Of a stretch of 64,000 nt of DNA, positions 53,518 to 61,808 are shown one piece after another (the first letter of the stretch is position 1; the number at the start of each line of letters is the position of its first letter). Under the pieces are notes generated by a model that was not told the DNA's origin, did no database searches, and was given only the letters and a program-made list of their open reading frames with translations. The DNA lies in the NCBI RefSeq assembly GCF_005217525.1, contig NZ_PNXQ01000012.1, forward strand, positions 214,412 through 278,411, read 5' to 3'. The position numbers and the translations under genes are program-made. Origin of the DNA: Paenibacillus terrae. GTDB taxonomy: Bacteria > Bacillota > Bacilli > Paenibacillales > Paenibacillaceae.

Positions 53518-53584
53518 AACCGGCATTTAGCAGATTCTTCGATGTGTTCGATGGCGAAGGATTTGTTGTGATGTCGGTTTTTTA
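53518..53584 (+). promoter_or_regulatory. Terminator-like hairpin in the moaA leader
   Basis: AACCGGCAT (53518-53526) pairs with ATGTCGGTT (53571-53579), with inner TTCTTCG/CGAAGGA, followed by TTTTT. It lies about 45 bp before the moaA start, so it may attenuate the Moco operon. The rest of 53137-53626 shows no gene. Confidence 0.45.
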
Positions 53585-53626
53585 GTTCTGGATAAAATGA
53601 ATTGAAGACGGATTGAGGTGAGCGGG

Positions 53627-54640
53627 ATGGCGAACCGGAGCGATGATCAATGGAATCGTCCGTTACGGGACTTGAGAATATCCGTCATAGACCGGTGTAA
53701 TTTTCGGTGCCGGTATTGTATGCCGGAAGAAATCTTTGGCCATGACTATCCGTTTTTGCCAAAAGAAAAAATATTGACCTTTGAGGAAATTACCCGGCTT
53801 TCCCGTATTTTTGTCTCTCTGGGAGTTACCAAGCTGCGCATTACGGGCGGCGAGCCGTTGCTAAGAAAGGACTTGGCTTCGCTCATTCATTCGTTAACTC
53901 AACTCGAAGGAGTTGAAGATATGGCTATGACGACGAACGGCGTATTTCTTCCTAAATATGCAGCGGCGCTTCGAGAGGCAGGATTGAAGAGAGTGACAGT
54001 CAGTTTGGATTCGCTTGATGATGATCGCTTCCGCCTGATGAACGGGGGAAGAAGTAGCGTGCAATCCGTGCTGGATGGTATTGATGCGGCAGCACAAGCG
54101 GGGATGCAGGTAAAAATCAATATGGTCGTGCAAAAGGGCTTCAACGATCAGGATATTGTGCCCATGGCCGACTATTTTCAAAAGAAAAAACATATTTTGC
54201 GGTTTGTTGAGTTTATGGATGTAGGTAACACCAATGGCTGGAAATTGGATCAGGTCGTCTCCAAGCAGCAGATCATCGAAACCATTCATAAGCAAATGCC
54301 GCTGAAGCCTGTCCCGCCCCATTACAAAGGCGAGGTTGCGACGCGTTACAGATATCAGGACGGCGAAGGGGAAATTGGGATTATTTCGTCCGTTACGGAT
54401 GCCTTTTGCTCCACCTGTACGCGGGCCAGGATTTCCGCTGAAGGCTCCTTGTATACATGCTTATTTGCTTCTCAAGGGTATGAGCTGCGGGGGATGCTGC
54501 GTTCTGAACAGTCCGATGATGAGATAAGGGCTTACATTGAGCGTGTGTGGAGAGGGCGTACAGACCGCTATTCGGAGGAACGGCTGAACCATACGCAGCA
54601 ATTAGCATCCAAAATTGAAATGTCACACATCGGCGGGTAA
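53627..54640 (+). CDS. moaA: GTP 3',8-cyclase
   Basis: A 337-residue radical SAM enzyme: [20 protein letters not shown] with the CxxxCxxC SAM cluster, [15 protein letters not shown], and the C-terminal cluster region [12 protein letters not shown]. It converts GTP to the cyclic precursor on the way to cyclic pyranopterin in Moco synthesis. ATG 53627 follows GAGGTGAG. First gene of the + strand Moco operon. Confidence 0.95.
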   Translation: MANRSDDQWNRPLRDLRISVIDRCNFRCRYCMPEEIFGHDYPFLPKEKILTFEEITRLSRIFVSLGVTKLRITGGEPLLRKDLASLIHSLTQLEGVEDMAMTTNGVFLPKYAAALREAGLKRVTVSLDSLDDDRFRLMNGGRSSVQSVLDGIDAAAQAGMQVKINMVVQKGFNDQDIVPMADYFQKKKHILRFVEFMDVGNTNGWKLDQVVSKQQIIETIHKQMPLKPVPPHYKGEVATRYRYQDGEGEIGIISSVTDAFCSTCTRARISAEGSLYTCLFASQGYELRGMLRSEQSDDEIRAYIERVWRGRTDRYSEERLNHTQQLASKIEMSHIGG

Positions 54641-54679
54641 CCGAAAAGCCAGCCTGCCAGAAACAAGGGAGTGGAGCAC

Positions 54680-55492
54680 ATGGAAAAGCCGGCTGAGATC
54701 AAACGCCAGATTCTCCGTTATCGTGACGGTCAAATCAAGCGTGATGAGGACACTGTGGTGACGGAGCATCCGGTGACGATCAAAATCAATCAGCAGGAAT
54801 TTGCCACCATGGTTTGTACACCGGAGTATGTGGAGGATATGGCAGTAGGCTTTTTAGCCTCGGAAGGTGTCATTCAACAGTATGATGATATTGAAGATAT
54901 TTGGGTTCAGGAAAAAGAAGGCTTTGTTCATATCAAAACCCGTCGGATGAATGAGTTCTATCAAAACTTTCATTCCAAACGGTACATTACCTCCTGCTGT
55001 GGGAAAAGTAGACAGGGCTTCTACTTTATGAACGATGCCAAAGTGGCAAAAAGAATGAACGACACCCATGTCATGCTGTCTTTTGACGACTGCTTCCGCC
55101 TGATGAACTTGATGCAAAATTCGGCGCACACGTTTCAGGAGACCGGAGGCGTCCATAATGCCGCACTGTGCGACAAAGACGGAATCATCCTGTCGAGAAT
55201 GGATATTGGCCGCCACAATGCGCTGGATAAAATCTATGGATATTGCCTCAAGCATGATATTGTGTTACAAGATAAAATTATTGTGTTCAGCGGGCGCATT
55301 TCGTCTGAAATTTTGTTGAAGGTCGCCAAAATTGGCTGTGAAGTAGTGTTGTCCAAGTCGGCTCCGACAGAACTTGCGCTTGAATTGGCTGAGGATCTGG
55401 GCATTACTACGGTAGGCTTTATACGAAATCATTCTCTGAATGTATATACGCATCCCCAGCGGATTGAGGAATTGGTTGAATCTAAAATATAG
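54680..55492 (+). CDS. fdhD: Formate dehydrogenase sulfur-carrier protein
   Basis: A 270-residue FdhD protein with the Cys motif ITSCCGKSRQ, ETGGVHNAALCD, DIGRHNALDKIYGY and FSGRISSEILLKVAKIG. It transfers sulfur to the Mo cofactor of formate dehydrogenase, matching the fdhF gene across the intergenic region. GGGAGTGGAG precedes ATG 54680. Confidence 0.94.
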   Translation: MEKPAEIKRQILRYRDGQIKRDEDTVVTEHPVTIKINQQEFATMVCTPEYVEDMAVGFLASEGVIQQYDDIEDIWVQEKEGFVHIKTRRMNEFYQNFHSKRYITSCCGKSRQGFYFMNDAKVAKRMNDTHVMLSFDDCFRLMNLMQNSAHTFQETGGVHNAALCDKDGIILSRMDIGRHNALDKIYGYCLKHDIVLQDKIIVFSGRISSEILLKVAKIGCEVVLSKSAPTELALELAEDLGITTVGFIRNHSLNVYTHPQRIEELVESKI

Positions 55493-55521
55493 TGTGAACA
55501 TTTCTGGGGGTGAACATTTAA

Positions 55522-55770
55522 ATGAAATATCATATTCAAGTATTTGCCGGTCTTGCGGAGCAGATGGGAGGGCCTATTATCACAGTACCCACCGATCAGG
55601 AAACGATGACTATTGCCGCGTTAAAAGACCTGCTATCCGAGCGCTTTCCAGAAGTAGCCGCGCAGTTGCGGGGTTCTTTTGTTGCCAAAAACCAGGCTTA
55701 TGCCGCACCGGAGGATCTGGTGAGTATAGTTGACGAAATTGCCATCATTCCCCCGGTTTCAGGAGGGTAA
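55522..55770 (+). CDS. moaD: Molybdopterin synthase sulfur-carrier subunit
   Basis: An 82-residue ubiquitin-like protein ending PPVSGG; the terminal Gly-Gly is adenylated by MoeB and thiocarboxylated to supply sulfur for molybdopterin. Starts HIQVFAGLAEQMGGPIITV. Just 50 bp before a second MoaD-like domain. Confidence 0.93.
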   Translation: MKYHIQVFAGLAEQMGGPIITVPTDQETMTIAALKDLLSERFPEVAAQLRGSFVAKNQAYAAPEDLVSIVDEIAIIPPVSGG

Positions 55771-55820
55771 CTTCGATACAGGCTAAGCGAGTTTGATAGG
55801 ATAGGTGCAAAGGGGGTCAA

Positions 55821-56531
55821 ATGCATATGCAATACCGTATTCAACTATTCGCGGGTATGGCGGAGCAGCTTGGTCAATCCGTGATCACGCTGGAGCTTCC
55901 GCAGGAAACGTTGACTATTGCAGACATTCGAAAAAGCTTGAATGAGCAATATTCGGAAGCGGCTTCACTGCTGCAAGGTTCTTTTTTTACGAATAATAAA
56001 AAACTGGCTTCTCCAGAGGAACTAATACATCCTTCAGATACAATCACCCTTCTTGAGTCCGCACCAGGGATGGAAACGGTCATTTCGCCATGTGGCTTGT
56101 TTGCGATCACGTACGATCCGATTGATGCTGATGAGGTGACCGCGAAGGTGCAGGACCCATCCCATGGAGCTTCCCTGACCTTTAATGGAACGACTCGGGA
56201 ATATACACAAGGTCAGCGTACGGTGTTGCTGGAATATGAGGCGTATGTCCCGATGGCGATGAACACGATGAAGCAGATTGGTGACGAGATTGCAGAGCGT
56301 TGGCCGTCTACACGTACGGCGATTACACATCGGCTTGGTACGGTGAGGATTGGAGAGACGAGCGTTGTGATTGCTGTTTCTGCTGCACACCGCGATACTT
56401 GCTACGAAGCCAGCCGCCATGCGATTGAACGCTTGAAGCAAATCGTGCCGATCTGGAAAAAGGAAGTGTGGGAGGACGGCTCGGAATGGAAGGGGCATCA
56501 GCTAGGAGGTTGGAACCCTTATGGGGCGTAA
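55821..56531 (+). CDS. moaE: MoaD-MoaE fusion protein (MoaD part lacks Gly-Gly)
   Basis: A 236-residue protein: residues 1-80 form a MoaD-like domain (RIQLFAGMAEQLGQSV), ending LLESAPGMET without Gly-Gly; residues 90-236 are MoaE, the catalytic subunit of molybdopterin synthase (GASLTFNGTTREYTQG, YEAYVPMAMNTMKQIG, RLGTVRIGETSVVIAVSA, PIWKKEVWEDGSEW). The fused MoaD cannot carry sulfur itself. AAAGGGGG precedes ATG 55821; ATG 55827 is possible. Overlaps moeB by 11 bp. Confidence 0.9.
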   Translation: MHMQYRIQLFAGMAEQLGQSVITLELPQETLTIADIRKSLNEQYSEAASLLQGSFFTNNKKLASPEELIHPSDTITLLESAPGMETVISPCGLFAITYDPIDADEVTAKVQDPSHGASLTFNGTTREYTQGQRTVLLEYEAYVPMAMNTMKQIGDEIAERWPSTRTAITHRLGTVRIGETSVVIAVSAAHRDTCYEASRHAIERLKQIVPIWKKEVWEDGSEWKGHQLGGWNPYGA

Positions 56532-57618
56532 AACAACGATGTCTGAAATGAAGAAGGATCAGAACATGAATGCCGATGTAGAAGCGCAGCCCCACGCGTC
56601 TCATGCCCGATATTCAAGGCAAGAGCTGTTTACGAAAATTGGGCCAGCAGGACAGCGAAATATCCGCAGCAAGCACGTGCTTATCATTGGGGCTGGAGCA
56701 CTGGGTACCGCCAATGCGGACATGCTGGTGCGAGCGGGCATCGGACGGCTGACGCTGGTGGATCGAGATTATGTAGATTGGAGCAATTTGCAACGCCAAC
56801 AGCTCTATGATGAAGCGGACGCTCGTGATCATATGCCGAAGGCGGTGGCAGCGCAGAAGCGATTGCAGCAAGTCAATTCAGACGTGGACATTCGCGCGCT
56901 AATTCGGGACGTTTCGCTGGAAGAAATCGAGGATATTGCAGCAGGTGTGGACCTCATTGTAGATGCCACCGACAATTTTGATACACGTCTGCTCATTAAC
57001 GATTACGCGGTCAAGCACCAAATTCCCTGGATTTATGGGGCTTGTGTGGGGAGTTACGGGACGACCTTTACCATCGTGCCGGGACAGACACCGTGCCTGC
57101 ATTGTCTGCTCGGAACCGTACCGCTAGGGGGCGCGACCTGCGACACGGTGGGTGTGATTAGCCCGGCTGTACAGATGGTCGCAGCCTACCAAAGCGCCGA
57201 AGCACTGAAGCTGCTCACCGGGGACGACTCAGCGCTGCAAGGCAAGCTAATTTCCTTTGATCTTTGGAACAATCAGCATCAGGCGATCCAGATCAGCGCG
57301 ATGAAGAAAGCCGACTGCCCAACGTGCGGCGAGCATCCGGTGTATCCTTTTTTACAATCGGAGCATCAATCCAAGTCGGCTGTTTTGTGTGGACGTGATA
57401 CGGTTCAAATCCGCCCGGCCTCCGGTGCTGTGCGCGATCTGAATGAAGCGGCACGTCTATTGTCACGCCAGGGAGGCAGAGTAGAACATAATCCATATCT
57501 GGTATCCGTTGTGATTGGGGCGCATCGATTGGTTCTATTTCAGGATGGACGCGTTCTGATCCATGGCACGAAGGACATCGCCGAGGCGAGATCTATTGTT
57601 CACAAATATTTGGGCTGA
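56521..57618 (+). CDS. moeB: MoeB/ThiF-family adenylyltransferase
   Basis: A 365-residue E1-like enzyme: nucleotide loop LIIGAGALGTANADML, DRDYVDWSNLQRQQLY, DATDNFDTRLLIND, and zinc ligands CLHC and CPTC. It adenylates the C-terminal glycine of MoaD. About 85 residues after CPTC form an extra C-terminal domain common in Bacillales relatives. Starts inside the end of moaE, with GGAGG ten bases before. Confidence 0.92.
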   Translation: MGRKTTMSEMKKDQNMNADVEAQPHASHARYSRQELFTKIGPAGQRNIRSKHVLIIGAGALGTANADMLVRAGIGRLTLVDRDYVDWSNLQRQQLYDEADARDHMPKAVAAQKRLQQVNSDVDIRALIRDVSLEEIEDIAAGVDLIVDATDNFDTRLLINDYAVKHQIPWIYGACVGSYGTTFTIVPGQTPCLHCLLGTVPLGGATCDTVGVISPAVQMVAAYQSAEALKLLTGDDSALQGKLISFDLWNNQHQAIQISAMKKADCPTCGEHPVYPFLQSEHQSKSAVLCGRDTVQIRPASGAVRDLNEAARLLSRQGGRVEHNPYLVSVVIGAHRLVLFQDGRVLIHGTKDIAEARSIVHKYLG

Positions 57619-57694
57619 CCCAATAGAGTTGAACCGTTATGAGGTGTACATCGTTATACCCATTTCGGAATTTATAGGACAGGGGAAGAGTAAG

Positions 57695-58516
57695 TTGAAA
57701 ATGAAATTTGGCTACATATTCACGTTGGTTGGATTGTTGGCATGGGTGCTGGCTGGTTGCTCGTCTTCGGCTGCTGTACAGTCGACACAATCTGCACCAA
57801 AAACGGAGATCATCGTATCTGCCGCTGCGAGTCTTCAAGATAGCCTCAACACGCTCAAGGACCAGTATGAAAAGCAGCATCCAGATATCAAACTTACCTT
57901 TAACTATGCTTCATCCGGCACATTGCAAAAACAGATTGAGCAAGGCGCACCCGCTGACGTATTTATTTCGGCAGGTATGAAGCAAATGAAGGCATTGACC
58001 GATGCTTCTTTAATAGAAAAGGATAGTGTACTACTCCAAAATAAACTGGTTGTGGTTGTTCCACAGGATAAGTCGAAAAGCACGGATAACAAAAATATTA
58101 CACTCCATGATCTGACAAGCCCATCCTTTCTGAAAGTAGCTGTCGGGGAGCCAACTACCGTTCCTGCTGGACAGTATTCCAAAGAAGCGCTGACGAAGGC
58201 CGGACTATGGGACAAGCTGGAGTCGAAGCTGGTATTCGCCAAGGACGTAAGACAGGTATTAAACTATGTAGAAACAGGCAACGCCGATGCGGGACTCGTC
58301 TACCTGACGGATGCCAAATCTTCGGATAAAGCAGTCGTTGCACTGGAAGTGCCTGAGGAACTTCATGCTCCGATTCTGTACCCGGAAGGTATTGTAAAAG
58401 CAACGAAACACAGCAAGGAAGCTGGTGAGTTTCTCGATTTTCTGCGTACGGATGAAGCGATGGGCGTATTCAGCAAGGACGGATTTTCAGCTCCTACAGA
58501 AACGACTGGAAAATAG
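57695..58516 (+). CDS. modA: Molybdate-binding lipoprotein
   Basis: A 273-residue lipoprotein (lipobox WVLAGCSSS) of the ModA family: EIIVSAAASLQDSLN, NYASSGTLQKQIEQGAPADV, AVGEPTTVPAGQYSKEAL and YVETGNADAGLVYLTDA. It captures molybdate for import. TTG 57695 follows AGGGGAAGAG; ATG 57701 is equally possible. Part of the Moco operon, 76 bp after moeB. Confidence 0.93.
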   Translation: MKMKFGYIFTLVGLLAWVLAGCSSSAAVQSTQSAPKTEIIVSAAASLQDSLNTLKDQYEKQHPDIKLTFNYASSGTLQKQIEQGAPADVFISAGMKQMKALTDASLIEKDSVLLQNKLVVVVPQDKSKSTDNKNITLHDLTSPSFLKVAVGEPTTVPAGQYSKEALTKAGLWDKLESKLVFAKDVRQVLNYVETGNADAGLVYLTDAKSSDKAVVALEVPEELHAPILYPEGIVKATKHSKEAGEFLDFLRTDEAMGVFSKDGFSAPTETTGK

Positions 58517-58543
58517 CATCCATCTATAAAGGAGGGGGTCCCG

Positions 58544-59209
58544 TTGGATTGGTCAGCTTTTCTTCCTCCGGTTATCGTATCCGTCAAAGTAGCCGTCGTC
58601 GCCAGCATCTTTGTATTTCTGTTAGCTACCGTGGTGGCTCGGATGATGGCGAACTGCAAGCTGCGGAGGGGAACCAGCGTGATCGAGACGGTCTTGCTTC
58701 TTCCGCTCGTCTTGCCCCCCACGGTCGTTGGCTTTATTTTGCTCATCTTGCTGGGGAGGAAAAGCTGGATCGGTATAGCCTTCGAAAGCCTGTTCCAGCA
58801 GACGATTGTATTTACGTGGGGAGCTGCGGTGGTGGCTTCTGTAATTGTGGCTTTCCCACTGGCTTATCGGACGATCAAGGCAGGTTTTGAAGCCGTCGAT
58901 CCCGAGGTAGAGCAGGCTGCACGTGCCCAAGGTGCCAACGAATGGCAAGTATTTCGCTACATTACAATGCCTCTTGCCTATCGCCCGCTCATCTCGGGAT
59001 ACATTCTTGGATTTGCCCGGGGATTAGGAGAATTTGGCGCTACGCTGATGCTTGCGGGTAATATTCCCGAACAGACCCAAACCCTGTCTACGGCGATTTA
59101 CACCGCGTCCGAGGCCGGAAATATGGCACTCTCCTGGAGCTGGGTGGCCGTCATCATTCTGTTCTCTTTTATCATGTTGATGCTTTCAAACCGATTGGTG
59201 AAGGATTAG
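58544..59209 (+). CDS. modB: Molybdate ABC transporter permease
   Basis: A 221-residue permease with five or six helices: LPLVLPPTVVGFILLILLGR, the EAA-type loop EQAARAQGANEWQVFRYI and FARGLGEFGATLMLAGNIP. TTG 58544 follows GGAGGGGG. No modC ATPase follows; the next structure is a terminator at 59231-59262. Confidence 0.93.
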   Translation: MDWSAFLPPVIVSVKVAVVASIFVFLLATVVARMMANCKLRRGTSVIETVLLLPLVLPPTVVGFILLILLGRKSWIGIAFESLFQQTIVFTWGAAVVASVIVAFPLAYRTIKAGFEAVDPEVEQAARAQGANEWQVFRYITMPLAYRPLISGYILGFARGLGEFGATLMLAGNIPEQTQTLSTAIYTASEAGNMALSWSWVAVIILFSFIMLMLSNRLVKD

Positions 59210-59230
59210 CCCGCTATAGAGTATGAAACC

Positions 59231-59262
59231 TACGCAGTCTGCCGATGGAGCAGGCTGTGTTT
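59231..59262 (+). terminator. Terminator after modB
   Basis: ACGCAGTCTGC and GCAGGCTGTGT form a stem followed by TTTATTTTCTT. It ends the Moco/molybdate operon. Confidence 0.7.
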
Positions 59263-59399
59263 TATTTTCTTATGTTTGGCATATATCACAAAGCATGTTC
59301 CAAAAATCACTTTCGTTCAATCTCTGTTTTATATGAGAGAAATCAGTTATGATGGAAATAGTAACAAGGATTTTAGTAGATTTAGGAGAGCGGTGCGAT

Positions 59400-59747
59400 A
59401 TGAGAAAGGAAACGGGTTTTAACGAAATTATTCGAAAAGTACGTAAAGAGCTATTTGGAAAAGGCCCGGAACGCATACATACAACCTTTGTAGATAACAT
59501 GGCCATCACGATGCTGTACGGTAATTTAACCCCTTCTGAAAAATTTCTGGCACAAGAGGTTGCCGGGAAAGAGATGGTGCATGCAGCCCGAACCAAAATG
59601 GTTCAGAAAATCTATCCCGTACAGTTCAACAAAGAACTGGAGGAATACATGGATTCCCGACTGCTGCACCTCTTTTCAGATATTAAGGTGGAAGAAGATA
59701 TAGCTATCTCTGTTTTTGTGTTTGAGGATACGATTGTTGCAAAATAG
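59400..59747 (+). CDS. DUF2294 protein
   Basis: A 115-residue protein of DUF2294: VRKELFGKGPERIHTTFVDN, LYGNLTPSEKFLAQEVAG and the C-terminal VEEDIAISVFVFE. Some Bacillus relatives occur near sodium-dependent bicarbonate and formate-related genes, but the role is unknown. GGAGAG precedes ATG 59400. Confidence 0.8.
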   Translation: MRKETGFNEIIRKVRKELFGKGPERIHTTFVDNMAITMLYGNLTPSEKFLAQEVAGKEMVHAARTKMVQKIYPVQFNKELEEYMDSRLLHLFSDIKVEEDIAISVFVFEDTIVAK

Positions 59748-59764
59748 AATGAAGGGGAGGCAAT

Positions 59765-60193
59765 CTATACGTGATTTCTTCTCCGATATTGATATTGGGA
59801 CCATTGGTAGAGAATAAAGCATCCGACACAAAAGCCCAGAATAGCCACCAATGCCGCAACCAGCACCATCGCTGAGAACACATAAGCGACAACACTCCAT
59901 TGGAACGTAAATCCTGCCAGAGCCACCAGCAGAAAAAAGACGGCAAGGAGTTGATTAAATCTTTGCTGTCCCTGGTCTTCCTGCACATATGAGGAAGGGC
60001 TTTTCTTTAAAAACAGCTTGGCTACCCGCATCACCGGATTGAAGTTGAAAAGCACACCGAGCAACCCCGCAACCAGCGGAATAGCTAACACCCCATACGC
60101 CCCTGTAATCCAGGTAAAGACCACAGACAGCACAATCACCCATTGATTAGTCCTGACCAACGGACGGGGAATCGAGGCTGGAACTTGACTCAT
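59765..60193 (-). CDS. DUF4395 membrane protein
   Basis: A 142-residue protein with four membrane helices, of the DUF4395 type: PRPLVRTNQWVIVLSV at the start, then FNFNPVMRVAKLF and QRFNQLLAVFFLLVALAGF, ending GFCVGCFILYQ. Function unknown. AAAAGGATG precedes ATG 60193. Confidence 0.8.
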   Translation of the reverse strand: MSQVPASIPRPLVRTNQWVIVLSVVFTWITGAYGVLAIPLVAGLLGVLFNFNPVMRVAKLFLKKSPSSYVQEDQGQQRFNQLLAVFFLLVALAGFTFQWSVVAYVFSAMVLVAALVAILGFCVGCFILYQWSQYQYRRRNHV

Positions 60194-60353
60194 ATATATC
60201 ATCCTTTTCACATCGGAATAAAATAGTTGAGATCATTATAACGTAATGGTTGGGGAATAGATAGCTGAAAAATGGTTTGTATGATCATTACTATAGACCC
60301 ATTACCAAAGACATGGTAGAGTTTTGGTATATATTCGGTAAAGGGGTCAGTTT

Positions 60354-61034
60354 ATGAAAAAGGTATTGTTATGTTTATGCGTAGCAGGAGTCGTTCTATC
60401 GGGCTGTACTACTTCCAAGAGCGGTACCACAAGTACAGAGAGTGCTACAAGTTCAAATGCATCAGGAGGCTCTGCCAGTTCAACTGTACATGAGACGGTA
60501 GCGACTGAAAATAAGGGATATCAAGGTAAAATATCATTTCGCAACGTAGGCTGGGGGATGAGTAAAGAGCAAGTAAAGGCATCTGAAGATATGAAGGTTG
60601 AGGAAGAAGATCAAGAGTCGATTGCCTATTATTCCAAGATATTGGGACTGGAAAGCGGACTCATGTACTTTTTTGTGGATGATCAATTGGTTCGTGCAGG
60701 TTATTTAGTTACAGAAAAACATACGAATAAGAATGATTATATTGAGAATTATAATGACTTAAAAAAGAGCCTAACGGAGAAATACGGCAAGCCTAGCAGT
60801 GATGATACCCTTTGGAAGGGAGAGTTATACAAAGATACACCAAGCCAATGGGGAATGGCTGTAGCGACAGGTGAATTGCATTATCAGGCAGCATGGGAGA
60901 CAGAAGATACAGAAATTTTGCTTGATTTACAAGGTGATAATTTCGAGCCCCAACTGAGTCTATTGTATGACAGCAAGGAACTACAGCATTTGAGTGAGCA
61001 GCAAAAGGATCAGGAATTGAAAAAGAATTTATAA
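60354..61034 (+). CDS. Hypothetical lipoprotein
   Basis: A 226-residue lipoprotein: lipobox VLSGCTTS, a Ser/Thr-rich linker, then a globular domain (GWGMSKEQVKASEDMKVEEE, LESGLMYFFVDDQLVRAGYL, LTEKYGKPSSDDTLW) resembling small Gram-positive lipoproteins of unknown role. AAAGGGG precedes the ATG. Confidence 0.78.
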   Translation: MKKVLLCLCVAGVVLSGCTTSKSGTTSTESATSSNASGGSASSTVHETVATENKGYQGKISFRNVGWGMSKEQVKASEDMKVEEEDQESIAYYSKILGLESGLMYFFVDDQLVRAGYLVTEKHTNKNDYIENYNDLKKSLTEKYGKPSSDDTLWKGELYKDTPSQWGMAVATGELHYQAAWETEDTEILLDLQGDNFEPQLSLLYDSKELQHLSEQQKDQELKKNL

Positions 61035-61232
61035 CAGAACAAGGCATGGGTTTTATAGGCTTTGAGTGCGAACCCCAAGCGCACATGAAATCCCCGGGAC
61101 ATTCGCACCCCGCGCCAGACAAGGGATTCAGCGATTTTGGGGTGTGGTTTCAACATTTATTGCTACGTTAAAAAGAGATTTGCGAAAAATCGTTTACAAA
61201 GCCTAGCTGGGTAAGGCTTTGTAACGCGTGCT
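61035..61232 (+). promoter_or_regulatory. Probable CRISPR leader region
   Basis: About 200 bp before the first repeat, with an AT-rich part (61150-61195) and the hairpin ACAAAGCC...GGCTTTGT at 61196-61222 just before the array. The position on the conserved-repeat side supports a leader. I see no gene. Confidence 0.45.
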
Positions 61233-61468
61233 GTCGCTCCTTATGTAGGAGCGTGGATTGAAATTGTAAAGAACAAGGCCACCACACCGTAGTACAAAAC
61301 AGTCGCTCCTTATGTAGGAGCGTGGATTGAAACATCAATCTTAGTTATTTTTGTTATGTTGGATGCTGTCGCTCCTTATATAGGAGTGTGGATTGAAACA
61401 CATATGCCTCTGGCTCGGTCATTACATGGATTCTACGTCGCTCCTTATGTAGGAGCATACATTGAAAC
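61233..61468 (+). CRISPR. CRISPR array, 4 repeats and 3 spacers
   Basis: 32-bp repeats at 61233-61264, 61302-61333, 61368-61399 and 61437-61468; spacers of 37, 34 and 37 bp. The repeat starts GTCGCTCCTTATGTAGGAGC (inner stem CTCC/GGAG) and ends GTGGATTGAAAC; ATTGAAAC is the usual 8-base 5' handle of crRNAs. Repeat 3 has two substitutions and repeat 4 several (AGGAGCATACATTGAAAC), so the array reads left to right with its old end near 61468. It lies 340 bp before cmr1. Confidence 0.95.
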
Positions 61469-61558
61469 TAGTCATAGATGAGGTCCGTCACTCTCTGCAC
61501 GAGGAAGATACAACAACCGATAATCGTCCTTAGTTTTTGTTAAAAAAATGAAATAATC

Positions 61559-61606
61559 CAAAAACACCGAATATTAACCCCAAACTGGGATTTCGGTGTT
61601 TTTTTG
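61559..61606 (+). terminator. Terminator after the CRISPR array
   Basis: AAACACCGAA and TTCGGTGTTT form a stem followed by T7. It would end the pre-crRNA before cmr1. Between 61607 and 61808 there is a TATAAT at about 61704 that may belong to the cmr promoter. Confidence 0.8.
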
Positions 61607-61808
61607 TATTTTAGGTTAGAGAAATTATCCATAGTGATAGAGAACGCATGTGAGAAGAATGTAGAATCATGGAAAAGAATCCTGTAAAAAATTCCATCAT
61701 AGAGTATAATGTTCTATAAAAGAGATACTTTTAGCCTATTGATAGTCTTCTTATATTGATAACCGGTTCATTAAAACTATGTAATAAGTCATGATGTGAG
61801 GTGAGTGT

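Noticed and set aside
61233-61468. Assigning the array to a type I-C system
   Set aside because: Repeat looks similar, but the only cas genes in the window are cmr1 and cmr2 (type III-B).
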